A stretch of DNA of 64,000 nucleotides from CAYPIE01 sp964410665 (GTDB lineage Bacteria > Planctomycetota > Planctomycetia > Gemmatales > Gemmataceae). Shown here one piece after another: positions 27,097-36,299 of the stretch (its first letter is position 1; each line of letters begins with the position of its first letter). The stretch is from NCBI GenBank assembly GCA_964410665.1, contig CAYPIE010000023.1:1-64000 (forward strand), read 5' to 3'. Made by a program: the position numbers and the translations under genes. Under the pieces are notes generated by a model. That model did no database searches. It had not been told where the DNA came from and was given only the letters and a program-made list of their open reading frames with translations.

Positions 27097-28560
27097 ATGC
27101 CGAACAAAAAGACGGGTCTGGTGCGTTACCAAGATGTCAGCGACGACTACCTGGCGAAACGGCAGCTGAAAAAGAGTGCTGGCTGGTTTCTTCTCTGGGC
27201 ACTCGGGGTGGGTGCCGTCATCTCCGGAGATTACTTCGGCTGGAACTTTGGACTGGCAGTCGGTGGGTTCTGGGGCCTGGCGATTGCGACCTTGCTTATG
27301 GCGGTGATGTACCTGTGCATGGTCTACTCGATCGCCGAGCTGTCCGCCTCGTTGCCCCATGCTGGTGGTTTTTACTCGTTTGTGCGTAATGCCCTCGGTC
27401 CAACCGCCGGCTACGTGTGTGGCGTGACCGACACGATCGAGTACGTCATCACCCCGGCCGTGATTGTGGTGGGCATCAGCGGTTACCTTCATTCGATCAT
27501 CCCAGGTGTGGACCTTTGGCTCTGGTGGATCGCCGCGTATGTCCTGTTCGTCGGCATCAATTGCTATGGTGTGGCATTGACGATGCGCATCGGACTGGTC
27601 GTGACCGCACTGGCCACCGGGGTGCTCATCCTGTTTTACGCCACAGCGCTGCTTACCCGAAGCTTTGCTTGGGAGTTGCTGTTCAACGTGCCGGCGAGCG
27701 AAGGGCACGCGGCGACCGGTCTGCCATTCGGTGCGTACGGCATCTTCGCGGCGTTGCCGTTTGCCATCTGGTTCTACCTCGCCATTGAGCAGTTGCCTCT
27801 CGCCGCCGAAGAAGCCCACGATGTTCGCAATGACGTCCCCAAAGCATTGATCTGGGGCATCATGACCCTCTTGGTCCTATCGCTGTTGACCTTGGTGCTC
27901 AACTCAGGCGTGGGGGGTGGCGCGGCGTTTATGGGGCAATCCGATGCGCCGCTTGCCGACGGCTTCAAGGCGGTGCTCGGATCGGGCGCCAGTACCCTGG
28001 TACTCACGGTGATCGCTCTGACCGGACTGATCGCCAGCTTCCACACTATTATCTACGCCTACGGCCGGGTTCTGTTTGCGTTGTCCCGTGCGGGCTACTT
28101 TCCCCGCTGGATCTCGCTGGTGAATCGCCACCAGGTGCCCCACTTTGCCCTGATCCTCGGTGGGGTCATCGGCTTTGGCTGTGCCCTGCTCATCCACTCC
28201 TTTGAAGAGCAGGTGGTCGGAGCAGCGCTGTTGAACATGGCAGTTTTCGGAGCGGTGATCTCCTACATTCTCGTGATGGTCAGTTTCGTCGTGCTACGCC
28301 TACGACGTCCCCACATGGAACGCCCCTATCGCAGCCCGCTGGGGATTCCGGGGGCAGTGATCGGAGTCGCGCTGGCTGTCCTGGCGCTGGTCGCCTGTTT
28401 TTCGGTCGAGGATTATCGCCCAGGGGTTGTGGGGACGGCTGTCTTCCTGGTCGCAGCCTTGCTGTATTACTTGCTGCACAGTCGCTATCGACTCGTTGCC
28501 CAGGCCCCCGAGGAAGAAGTCGCCCTGATCGCCCGGGCTGAGCGGGAACTGAATCGCTAA
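27097..28560 (+). CDS. APC-family amino acid/ethanolamine permease
   Basis: The 487-residue protein, from ATG 27097 behind GGGAGAGGG, has about twelve membrane segments and APC-superfamily motifs: GVGAVISGDYFGWNFGLAVG in helix 1, IAELSASLPHAGGFYSFVR in helix 2, PFAIWFYLAIEQLPLAAEEA in helix 6 and ASFHTIIYAYGRVLFALSRA in helix 8. The E-x-LPLAAEE region is characteristic of ethanolamine permeases of the Eat type. It diverges from eutBC with 149 bp between the start codons, which supports uptake of ethanolamine as its role. The two units may share a control region, though I found no operator there. Confidence 0.88.
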   Translation: MPNKKTGLVRYQDVSDDYLAKRQLKKSAGWFLLWALGVGAVISGDYFGWNFGLAVGGFWGLAIATLLMAVMYLCMVYSIAELSASLPHAGGFYSFVRNALGPTAGYVCGVTDTIEYVITPAVIVVGISGYLHSIIPGVDLWLWWIAAYVLFVGINCYGVALTMRIGLVVTALATGVLILFYATALLTRSFAWELLFNVPASEGHAATGLPFGAYGIFAALPFAIWFYLAIEQLPLAAEEAHDVRNDVPKALIWGIMTLLVLSLLTLVLNSGVGGGAAFMGQSDAPLADGFKAVLGSGASTLVLTVIALTGLIASFHTIIYAYGRVLFALSRAGYFPRWISLVNRHQVPHFALILGGVIGFGCALLIHSFEEQVVGAALLNMAVFGAVISYILVMVSFVVLRLRRPHMERPYRSPLGIPGAVIGVALAVLALVACFSVEDYRPGVVGTAVFLVAALLYYLLHSRYRLVAQAPEEEVALIARAERELNR

Positions 28561-28777
28561 TCAGCGACTGGACCTGGTTCGGGCGTACGCCCATGATCCC
28601 TCATCCCCGCCGAGCTCGCCCCGCCCCGTTCCGCGCGCAAGCAACCGGTTGCGAGCCACTTTTTTCTTGCTTACAATAAGCTGTATGTTGATCTATGAGC
28701 GATCTATCCCGTACGGAATCCTCACCCACATCAACCCTCCCCATTCCGCGCATCCTCAGCCAACGATCGGAGCAGTC

Positions 28778-29818
28778 ATGGCTCATCCTGATGCACCTTC
28801 CGGATCAGTCGACCGACGGAATTTTCTGCAAACCGGACTCGCAGCCGTGGTCGGCTCGACCGTCGCAGGCTCCCAGGTCGCCGCCGCAAGCACCTCCGCG
28901 TCCGAAGCCAAGCAGCTGGCCAAGCGGCGGTTTGGCAAGAAAGGCCCTGAGTTGCCGGTCTTAGGCTTCGGAGGCGCGGCACTTCCCAAGGCCTGGGGGA
29001 ATCCCCTGTCGACCGAAGAACGGGTCAAGCTGGTCCGCTACGTTTACGACCGCGGCATCCGCTACTTCGATACTGCGGGCAACTATATGGAAAGTGAGTC
29101 CATTCTTGGCCAAGGGCTCAAAGGCATTCGCGATCAAGTCTATCTGAACACCAAAGTTGAGACGACCGAACCAAACCAGGTGCAAAAGGCGGTGGAGAAA
29201 TCGCTCAAGGAGCTGCAGACCGACTATCTCGACGGTGTCCAGATCCATGGCACGCCAGGCCTGGAGCAAATGAGCGTCGAGCAAGCAATGAAGATCCACG
29301 CCGAGTTGGTCAAGCTGCGTGAGAAAGGTCTGCTGCGGTTTATTGGCTTCTCCGCCCACTCGTATTTCGACAAGGCGCTGGCCTTGATCTCCTCTGGGGG
29401 CTTCGACCAGTGTATGTTGTCCTATGGCTATTTGCCGCGCGGCTATAACCAGATTTACTCCGCCCGCATGGTCGAGCTGCGCAATGCCTGCGTGGCCAAA
29501 GCCCATGAGCTCGGCATGGGCCTGGTGGCCATGAAGGTGATTGGCGCGGGCTTGCTGGGTGCCTGGTCGCGATACGTGGTGCCCGGTTTCGGCAAGCAAC
29601 GGCTCAACCAGCTCCCCGCCGCCGCCATCCGCTATGTGCTCCAAGACCAGCGCGTCCATGTGCTGACCATTGGCATGCGTCTGAAAGAGGAGGTCGATGT
29701 CAACCTCGAGACCTTCACCGGCGACGCCACCTATACCCACCAAGATCGTGCCCTGCTGGCAGAGTATAGCGTCAAAGTCCTGGCGAGTGACGCGATGAAG
29801 GACATGCGTGTCGATTAA
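28778..29818 (+). CDS. Tat-exported aldo/keto reductase
   Basis: The 346-residue protein begins with a twin-arginine signal (VDRRNFLQTGLAAVVG). The rest is an aldo/keto reductase barrel: LPVLGFGGAALP, the catalytic Asp/Tyr pair in RYFDTAGNYMESESILGQGL, Lys in VYLNTKVETT and His in DYLDGVQIHGTPG, so the Asp-Tyr-Lys-His tetrad is complete. A Cys-rich ferredoxin tail seen in some Tat-linked relatives is absent. The ATG at 28778 is the one in front of the Tat motif; the earlier in-frame ATG adds a non-signal leader. Substrate unknown. Confidence 0.87.
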   Translation: MAHPDAPSGSVDRRNFLQTGLAAVVGSTVAGSQVAAASTSASEAKQLAKRRFGKKGPELPVLGFGGAALPKAWGNPLSTEERVKLVRYVYDRGIRYFDTAGNYMESESILGQGLKGIRDQVYLNTKVETTEPNQVQKAVEKSLKELQTDYLDGVQIHGTPGLEQMSVEQAMKIHAELVKLREKGLLRFIGFSAHSYFDKALALISSGGFDQCMLSYGYLPRGYNQIYSARMVELRNACVAKAHELGMGLVAMKVIGAGLLGAWSRYVVPGFGKQRLNQLPAAAIRYVLQDQRVHVLTIGMRLKEEVDVNLETFTGDATYTHQDRALLAEYSVKVLASDAMKDMRVD

Positions 29819-29839
29819 TTTTTTAAATATATTTAATCG
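29812..29839. terminator. AT-rich hairpin between convergent genes
   Basis: CGATTAA and TTAATCG flank a loop containing TTTTTT and AAATATA. It overlaps the reductase stop codon and lies 15 bp from the end of the facing thioredoxin gene, so it may end transcripts from both sides. Confidence 0.45.
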
Positions 29840-29854
29840 ACGTAGCCTGGCCGC

Positions 29855-31072
29855 TTAGCGCTGCTTGGCGGCCTTTACCAGTTTGCCCAGGAGCTCGTCG
29901 TCGACCGTATTGCCGCGGGCCCGGATGATTCCCTGGTGATCGATGATGATGAAGGTCGGCCAGCCGCGGACATCCCATTGGGTGGAGATGGCTCCCAAAC
30001 CGGCCTTTGGCCCGTTCCAGAAGCTACGCCAGGTAACGCCCTTCGCCTTGGCAATGGCGTGGGCCGCGGCAGGCTCCTCATCGCCGTTGACGCCGACCAG
30101 GGCAAACGGCTCCCCGGCATACCGGGCGACCAGCTCGCGTTCGTGGGGAATCATGGCCATGCACGGGCCACACCAGGTGGCCCAGAAACTCAGCAGCACC
30201 ACCTTCCCGGTAAAGTCGGAAAGCTTGATCGGTTGGCCTTGCAGATCCTTGCCGACAATGTCCGGCGCTTTCATGCCGATCTGCAGCTTGTTGAGCTTGA
30301 ATAAGACCCCCCGAGCCGAGTCGGCGAAGGCTGCCTTGGGCGCCAGGCGAATAGCAGTCTGGTAGTCAGCAATCGCCGCCTCGCGTTGCGCCCGATACGC
30401 CTTTTGTGCTGCGTCGTCGCCCTGGTCCCGCGGCACGCGAGTCTTCATTGTCCCCTCAGCCCGAGCAAAGTGAGCAGCAGCACGCACCTCGTCGATCTTG
30501 GTCTTCTCGATGATCTGGCCGAGAATGCGGGTGTAGTCACCACCGAGCTTGCCCTTCAGCCGGGAGAACTCGGCCAACGTTTTGGCCAACCCTGCACAAT
30601 CCAAGTTCTTCTGCAGCACGACCTTCAAGGCGGCCTTGGTGGTCGGGTTCTGCGGCCGCGAGTCGGTGAACAGACACCACTCGAGAAACGGCAAGGCGTC
30701 ATCGCTACCAGCATACTTCTCCGCGGCTTTCATGAACCGCGGCGCGAATTCGGCGACCACCGAATCAGGTGCCATCAGGCTAATCGATGTGACGGGCTTC
30801 CCTTGGGCGGCCGCCGCATCGCGCTGCTTACGGTGCCAAGCGAACATAGCGAGCATGTACTCGCGGCGTAGCGCCTGCACCTCACCAGCAACCCCTTCCT
30901 TGATGGGACCGCCAAGCAGTTCGTCAAGCTTACTACCCTTACCAGGCGAGGCTTTCGCTGCCTGGGGCTTGATGGCCTGGCTCGAGGAACGGGTCTCCTG
31001 GGCGGCTAGCCCTCCCCCTGCAAGCAAGGCAACGAGTGCAGGGAGGCAGACGGCAATGGGTCGAATTCGCAT
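29855..31072 (-). CDS. secreted TlpA-like thiol-disulfide protein with N-terminal helical domain
   Basis: The 405-residue protein starts at ATG 31072 with a signal peptide (IAVCLPALVALLAGGGLAAQ). Residues about 30-240 form an Ala/Lys/Arg-rich helical region, probably repeat-like, and residues about 255-405 are a TlpA/ResA-type thioredoxin fold with the redox motif WATWCGPC and the cis-Pro region VRGWPTFIIIDHQG. Such proteins reduce disulfides or haem-binding cysteines outside the membrane; planctomycetes carry many fused to diverse N-terminal domains. It faces the M15-like gene across a 283-bp divergent gap. Confidence 0.87.
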   Translation of the reverse strand: MRIRPIAVCLPALVALLAGGGLAAQETRSSSQAIKPQAAKASPGKGSKLDELLGGPIKEGVAGEVQALRREYMLAMFAWHRKQRDAAAAQGKPVTSISLMAPDSVVAEFAPRFMKAAEKYAGSDDALPFLEWCLFTDSRPQNPTTKAALKVVLQKNLDCAGLAKTLAEFSRLKGKLGGDYTRILGQIIEKTKIDEVRAAAHFARAEGTMKTRVPRDQGDDAAQKAYRAQREAAIADYQTAIRLAPKAAFADSARGVLFKLNKLQIGMKAPDIVGKDLQGQPIKLSDFTGKVVLLSFWATWCGPCMAMIPHERELVARYAGEPFALVGVNGDEEPAAAHAIAKAKGVTWRSFWNGPKAGLGAISTQWDVRGWPTFIIIDHQGIIRARGNTVDDELLGKLVKAAKQR

Positions 31073-31355
31073 CTTCGTTCTCCGGGCTTGGAGTGCTCGG
31101 TGGATCGCTGGAATGCTGGGCCCGCACGACATTCTGGAGCCAGTGAGGGAGCACATGCACTGTCGCAAATTGTAAACGTTTTCGTGCTGTTTGGAAGGGA
31201 CGGGGATCCAGCCGATCAAACCGCGCGAGACCGGTGCAGCGGGTGCGGCATGCACCCGGAGCTCATCGATCGCTAAGATGGCATCATTCCTTCGGATGCT
31301 TCGGAAGTTCGGGAAGCGAGTCAGTAACACCATTGATCGTTAGGTGAGAATAAAC

Positions 31356-32213
31356 ATGCGGCGGGCTTTATTGTGTTTCGGGCAAATTGTTTGCCTCTTC
31401 AGCTTGGTCGTGCTTGGAGTAGCAAAGAGTTGCGTGATGGCCCAGCCGACCCATGTCAAGTTCCCCAGCGGCAACACCCTGCCCATCACCCACGGGGCCA
31501 CCGGCGAAGGCGAGGAGCATTTCGATCCGCTCACAACCGGCAACCCGTTGCTGGAAGTCAGCGGCGCCAACGGCTCGAAGCAACTCTCCAAGAACTTTAA
31601 GGCCGGTGAGTTCGCCAAAAGTGGGACCAAAACGTTTGCCAAGGCCCGGATCGACCCCGAGCTGGTCAAGTGCCTGCAAGCCATCCGGGACCACGTCGAC
31701 AGGCCGGTGGTGATCACTTCGGGCTACCGCAGCGATGCGTACAATCGAGCTATCTATCAACGCATGGGCAAAAAGCCGACGCTGAGCCGACACATTAGTG
31801 GCCAGGCGGCTGACATCAAGATTGCCGGCATGTCCGGGCTGGACATCGCCAAGGCCGCACTTGAAGCGTATGGCCCCGACATCGGCGTGGGCATCGGCAG
31901 CACCTACGCCCACATCGACGTCCGCGGCAAGTATGCCCGCTGGACCTATGTCTCGGAAGCAAAGAACGACGAAACGATTCAAGCCATCGATGCTTTCCGT
32001 GCAGCTCTCAAGTCAGCGCGCGAGCCGCATCGGCCAAGCGGTCCCGTTAGCCCTTGCTCCGGCAGCACACCGAGCGGCAATGGACTCGAACCAACTTATT
32101 CGGTCGCTTTAGAGGTTGCCTCCTCGACCTCTGGGGGTGGAGGTGGGCACGGTCGCTTTAACCACTCGCCGCCAAGACTGTCGCACTCCGCTTTGGTAAG
32201 GTCATCGCGATAA
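31356..32213 (+). CDS. secreted M15-like zinc carboxypeptidase (DUF882 type) with questionable C-terminus
   Basis: From ATG 31356 (behind TTAGGTGAG) the protein has a signal peptide (FGQIVCLFSLVVLGVAKS) and a D-Ala-D-Ala carboxypeptidase-like domain. The zinc ligands are visible: His146 and Asp153 in SRHISGQAADI and His186 in TYAHIDVRG, with SGYRSDAYNRA in front. It is expected to act on peptidoglycan peptides. Homologous sequence seems to end near DAFRAALKSA (about 32020); the last 60 or so residues are low-complexity, and their final 118 bases are antisense to a better supported small gene. A late frameshift that removed the original stop is likely. Confidence 0.8.
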   Translation: MRRALLCFGQIVCLFSLVVLGVAKSCVMAQPTHVKFPSGNTLPITHGATGEGEEHFDPLTTGNPLLEVSGANGSKQLSKNFKAGEFAKSGTKTFAKARIDPELVKCLQAIRDHVDRPVVITSGYRSDAYNRAIYQRMGKKPTLSRHISGQAADIKIAGMSGLDIAKAALEAYGPDIGVGIGSTYAHIDVRGKYARWTYVSEAKNDETIQAIDAFRAALKSAREPHRPSGPVSPCSGSTPSGNGLEPTYSVALEVASSTSGGGGGHGRFNHSPPRLSHSALVRSSR

Positions 32214-32401
32214 ACATCGCCGATCTTACAGCAGCCGATATCTTCCGTAGTCATCGACGGGTAGAGGCTAAGCACTTGCACAAGCTTAGCCTTGACGACT
32301 TGGCTGTCTTTTGGAGGATTGGCGTTGTTGCATCGGACAAGGACTTCCAGGAAGGCTCCAATCTGCTGCTGGATCGCCGGACCATTGGACGTAGCGGACA
32401 T
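32096..32401 (-). CDS. small Cys-motif protein, unknown function
   Basis: The 101-residue protein has a strong ribosome-binding site (AAGGAGG, six bases before the ATG). The N-terminal half is probably helical (IQQQIGAFLEVLVRCNN). The C-terminal half contains CCKIGDVYRDDLTKAECDSL followed by GGEW, resembling the short CC...AEC..xGGxW motif found in various planctomycete extracellular and filament-associated proteins, then a Pro/Glu-rich tail. There is no signal peptide. It lies 76 bp downstream of the WD40 kinase on the same strand and could be expressed with it. The overlap with the M15-like gene on the other strand argues against that gene's tail, not against this one. Confidence 0.6.
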   Translation of the reverse strand: MSATSNGPAIQQQIGAFLEVLVRCNNANPPKDSQVVKAKLVQVLSLYPSMTTEDIGCCKIGDVYRDDLTKAECDSLGGEWLKRPCPPPPPEVEEATSKATE

Positions 32402-32432
32402 GAAAAGCCTCCTTTTTACTAAGAAAATTTAT

Positions 32433-32457
32433 ATTAAAATATTTTTATCATTTTAAT
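32433..32457 (-). terminator. AT-only hairpin between kinase gene and small gene
   Basis: ATTAAAAT and ATTTTAAT flank a nine-base loop in a 55-bp AT-rich island (32412-32466). It may be a weak terminator of the kinase gene or a promoter-proximal element of the small gene. The stem is too AT-rich to be stable on its own. Confidence 0.3.
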
Positions 32458-32477
32458 CAGATTTAAGCACCAGGGCA

Positions 32478-35400
32478 TTACGGTCGCATTCCTTCATATA
32501 AACGCTCGAAGCGTTGCCGACGCTGCCGCCAATCCTTTGGAGGAAGAACACACGTTTGGACGATCCCCTCGGTCGTGAGCTCCAAGGCCATACCGCTGAC
32601 TACTTCCAGCCAAAGCTGGATCTTGTCCAGCTCAACCGACCGAGGCCTTGGGTTCGGCCAGATCTTGGCGCATCCATTCTTGCTTGCGGAAATCACCTTG
32701 ACGCCCCCGGAACTGAAGGCAACCAAGTCTACTGGCTGCCCGTGCAGCAGTGGCAGCCCCAAGCGCCGCCCGGTTATCGCGTTCCAGACTTGGGCGGTAC
32801 CGTCTGCGCTACCGGTGACAAGCATTCGGCCATGAGAACTGTAAGCCACCGAGTGGACTGCGGCATTATGTCTCAGGGGCTGGTGCAAGGAAATTCGCTT
32901 GGTGACGTCCCACTGACGTGCTTCACCCCGAAGAATGCTAGTGTCGCCGCTGCCAGTTAGTAGCTTGCTCCCATCAGGGCTAAAAGCCACGGCATGGACC
33001 GGGTCAACGTGCGGTAGCGAAAACACCGCATCCGCTCTCCAGTCCCATAGTCCCGCTGTTCTCTGCAGGTTTGCGCTGGCGATCCATCGGCCATCAGGGC
33101 TAAAGGCCAAGTCATGCACCCTTCCGTGGCGAGATGGCAGCCAGCGGATGCACTCTCCAGTCTTGACCTCCCACAGTCGCACGGCTCCTTCAGCGGTTCC
33201 CGTGACTAGATAACGCCCATTGGGGCTCCAAGCTGCCGCGGTAACCAGCTCCGCATGCACCAGGGGAGGACCGACCGCAGCAGGGCTCGTCAACGATTGG
33301 ACCTGCGCACAGCCCCGGCCGTTCGCACGGTCAGGCTGAACCTCACCGATTAAGATGGATTCCCCTAATGGATCAAAGACAACTTTACGAACATATCCCG
33401 ATCTCTTGAACTTTATGAGTGGCTGGCCTGTCGACGTGCTCCAACACTCGATCACACTATGGGTATCGCGTCGGCCATCGTGACTGACGGTAACGATGAT
33501 ATCGCCAGTCGGGCTACAGGCGACTTCAAGCGGATACGGATGCTGTGGCATGAGCGGGAGGGAAACCGATCGTTCGGGAGGAGTCCGCCATCGGCGTGTG
33601 GTCCCCGAATCGCAGCCGGTTAGGAAGTGTGTGCCATCACGGCTGAAGGTGACGAAAGTGACCGGGTCCTCGTTGACCACCTGGGCAGCAACCGCCTGCC
33701 CTGTTGAGACCTCCCAAAGCCGGGCCCGTCGGTCATCGCTGCCGATCAAGATTCTCCTCTTGTCAGCACTAAAGCTCGCCGTCCGGGGTATGGCCGCTTG
33801 CTCCAGTACACTCAGAGAGCGTTCCGACCCATCCGCGCTGAGTTCCCACAACTGCACGTCTTTTCCTTCGACGGTCGCCCACAAGGCGGCCCCAGCGAGA
33901 GTAAAGCGCAGCGATAGCGTACACATGCGGACGTGGGGAGATTCGCACAGGAGCTTGCCGGTGGCGACCTCCCAAAGCCGCGTCTTCTGTCTACCCGTCC
34001 GCATACTCTTTACCTCAAAGGCAGTAATCAGATACTTGCCATCAGGGCTTAGGTCTGCGGCTACGACGGGGCCAGGATGCCGAAAAGGCTGGCCTACTTG
34101 CTTGCCATCAGTCACCGTCCAGATATGCACACATCGATCCCAACCCCCGGTGAAAACGTACTTGCCGTCATGACTGTAGCCGGCAGTCAGCACCGCATGT
34201 TTGTGGGTGAATCGGTAAATCAGTTCTCCCGTGTCTAGGTTCCACAAACAGGCCTCTGGTGCCTCACTCTTCTCGATATTCCCTGAGGCACCGCAGCCGC
34301 TTAACGCGAGCTTCCCGTCGGGACTGATCGCGACGACGTTCACCGGGTCTTGGTGCTGCATGGGCTTCCCGATCGGCTCGCCCGTGGTGATTCCCCAGAG
34401 ACGGACCTTTCCCGTGGCGTCACCGACAAGGATCCTCTGTCCGTCCGGACCTAGGTCTGCCGACTGAATGTTCTGGTCGAACTCAAGTATGCCTTGCAAG
34501 GGGCAAACCGCCCACTGCCAAGAGTCCAACTGTTGCCGAACTACCTGTTTAAGCCCCCCCGTGTCTGCCTGGTACTCCCGGCCCATGGTGTGGCTGAGGC
34601 GAAGGCTGTGCCCGAGCCACAGCATCCCCTCCGATACGTAGCCCTGCTCGCACCAGTGGTAGCCCTTATCGAGCGCTGACCAAGCCGCGCGCTCGGTTGC
34701 CAGCATGGATTCTTTCGTGACGTTTGCTTGATAAATATGGAACGCAGCGACCGCGGTAATCAACCCCAGCACGGCCGCCACGGCGATGCCGCGGGCCAAG
34801 GCCAAGGCAGGATTACGCCGGCACCAGAGCCGAAGACGTTCCACTCGACTCACCGGGCGGGTGTGACCAAGTGGTTCTCGGACCAAATAGCGGTGTAGCT
34901 CTTCGGCCAATTGCTCAGCGCTTTGGTAGCGTCGCTTCGGCTCTTTGGCCAAGCACTTCAGACAGATCAGTTCCAGGTCACGGTCAATGGCCGGATTCTG
35001 TTGCCGGGGTGGAACCGGATCTTCGTGAATGACTTGGCGTAGGGTCTCGACCGGGTCGGCCGCCCGAAACGGAGGCTGACCGGTAAGCATTGCATACAGC
35101 GTGGCTCCCAAGGCGTAGGTGTCGCTGGCAGCCGTATTATCGCTCGAGGATTGTGCCTGTTCCGGGGCCATATAAGAGGGCGTTCCAATCGGCCCATTGG
35201 TCAAAATACTCGCAGCCGATCCGCAATGCCATTTGGCTAAACCAAAGTCGGTGACGTGAGGCTGGGAATCCCGGTCGATCAGAATGTTACTGGGCTTCAA
35301 ATCGCGGTGCAGGATTTCGCAACCATGAACGTGGTGAACTGCACGGGCCACTTGTTCCAGCCATTGAGCAGCAAGACGGTTCGGCAGAGGCCCTTCACGC

Positions 35401-36110
35401 AAAATGTCCGATAGACTCCGACCGTCGATGTACTGCATCGAGTAATAGGGAACCCCGCCGGCTTCCCCCACCTCATACACCGTCACGACATTGGGATGCG
35501 TACTGCGGGCTGCGCTTTGCGCTTCTTTGCGAAACCGGGACAACCACGCAAATCGCTCGTGGCTGGGCAGCCCTTCCAAACGATCGGGCCGAATCATCTT
35601 GAGTGCCACCATCCGACGCGTGGGCAGGTGGCGGGCCCGATAGACCACACCCATGCCACCCCTGCCGAGCTGGTTGAGCACTTGGTAGTCCGGAAACGAC
35701 GACTTGATGCTCGCAGAGAAGCTGTCAAAAGGCTCCGATGCCGAGGTTGGACACGGGTCGGTCCAGTGACTGTCTTCCTCGTTGAGTTTGGTGCGCTTCG
35801 ACGATGAAGAAATCGACGATCTTTCGAGCGTTGTCGTTAATACATCCACAAGCCAAGAGGAGTCAAGGCTGGGGAAACGACTTTGGTATTCCTCTGGCTT
35901 CGGCTTCTCGAACCGACGCCTTCGGTAATCGACCTCGATGGCAACAAGCTCCTGCAACAGGAGCTGCTGTTGAACGGCAGGTTCCTGCTGTAAAAAATCC
36001 TCGATGCGGGGGATCTGCCCCGTTCTCCAGGCCTGCTCAAACGCCGCACAGATTTGATCCATCTGCACCAGCGAATGCTGGGAATGATCATTCCCTGAGA
36101 TTGGGCTCAT
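32478..36110 (-). CDS. membrane Ser/Thr protein kinase with C-terminal WD40 propeller
   Basis: The 1210-residue protein starts at ATG 36110, six bases after GGAGAG. The first 120 residues include a regulatory leader (FEQAWRTGQIPRIEDFLQQ). A complete Hanks-type kinase follows (about 140-410): GRGGMGVVYRA, the Lys in VALKMIRPD, HRDLKPSNILID, VTDFGLAKW and GTPSYMAPEQ. A single membrane helix (about 437-460, GIAVAAVLGLITAVAAFHIY) separates it from about a dozen WD40 blades (545-1170), presumably outside the cytoplasm. This architecture is common in planctomycetes and thought to couple external binding to phosphorylation. Two small ORFs lie directly upstream on the same strand. Confidence 0.92.
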   Translation of the reverse strand: MSPISGNDHSQHSLVQMDQICAAFEQAWRTGQIPRIEDFLQQEPAVQQQLLLQELVAIEVDYRRRRFEKPKPEEYQSRFPSLDSSWLVDVLTTTLERSSISSSSKRTKLNEEDSHWTDPCPTSASEPFDSFSASIKSSFPDYQVLNQLGRGGMGVVYRARHLPTRRMVALKMIRPDRLEGLPSHERFAWLSRFRKEAQSAARSTHPNVVTVYEVGEAGGVPYYSMQYIDGRSLSDILREGPLPNRLAAQWLEQVARAVHHVHGCEILHRDLKPSNILIDRDSQPHVTDFGLAKWHCGSAASILTNGPIGTPSYMAPEQAQSSSDNTAASDTYALGATLYAMLTGQPPFRAADPVETLRQVIHEDPVPPRQQNPAIDRDLELICLKCLAKEPKRRYQSAEQLAEELHRYLVREPLGHTRPVSRVERLRLWCRRNPALALARGIAVAAVLGLITAVAAFHIYQANVTKESMLATERAAWSALDKGYHWCEQGYVSEGMLWLGHSLRLSHTMGREYQADTGGLKQVVRQQLDSWQWAVCPLQGILEFDQNIQSADLGPDGQRILVGDATGKVRLWGITTGEPIGKPMQHQDPVNVVAISPDGKLALSGCGASGNIEKSEAPEACLWNLDTGELIYRFTHKHAVLTAGYSHDGKYVFTGGWDRCVHIWTVTDGKQVGQPFRHPGPVVAADLSPDGKYLITAFEVKSMRTGRQKTRLWEVATGKLLCESPHVRMCTLSLRFTLAGAALWATVEGKDVQLWELSADGSERSLSVLEQAAIPRTASFSADKRRILIGSDDRRARLWEVSTGQAVAAQVVNEDPVTFVTFSRDGTHFLTGCDSGTTRRWRTPPERSVSLPLMPQHPYPLEVACSPTGDIIVTVSHDGRRDTHSVIECWSTSTGQPLIKFKRSGYVRKVVFDPLGESILIGEVQPDRANGRGCAQVQSLTSPAAVGPPLVHAELVTAAAWSPNGRYLVTGTAEGAVRLWEVKTGECIRWLPSRHGRVHDLAFSPDGRWIASANLQRTAGLWDWRADAVFSLPHVDPVHAVAFSPDGSKLLTGSGDTSILRGEARQWDVTKRISLHQPLRHNAAVHSVAYSSHGRMLVTGSADGTAQVWNAITGRRLGLPLLHGQPVDLVAFSSGGVKVISASKNGCAKIWPNPRPRSVELDKIQLWLEVVSGMALELTTEGIVQTCVLPPKDWRQRRQRFERLYEGMRP

Positions 36111-36173
36111 CTCGACTCTCCGCGACCCCGATTGACCAATCCGCTGCAACTTCCGCTCGATCGTTCGGGCTAA

Positions 36174-36299
36174 CTACTCCCGTACTTCACCAATGTCGGA
36201 AGCCGACACTTTGCTGTTCCATCGAGCATTCCATCGCAAGAGATCGTTTTCGGACCGATCGAGCAGCTCCTCGATTCCCTCGGTTTCTGAGCTCAGCAC
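36174..36299 (-). CDS. very small ORF coupled to the next, unknown function
   Basis: A 41-residue acidic ORF (GTG start, LSSETEGIEELLDRSENDLL) overlaps the end of the upstream small ORF by seven bases and ends 63 bp before the kinase start. The overlap resembles translational coupling; equally, the two could be one gene split by a frameshift. No family is recognised. Confidence 0.3.
   Translation of the reverse strand: MLSSETEGIEELLDRSENDLLRWNARWNSKVSASDIGEVRE

Noticed and set aside
32080..32100. tRNA T-loop-like GGACTCGAACC
   Set aside because: The flanking bases do not form the acceptor, D or T stems.
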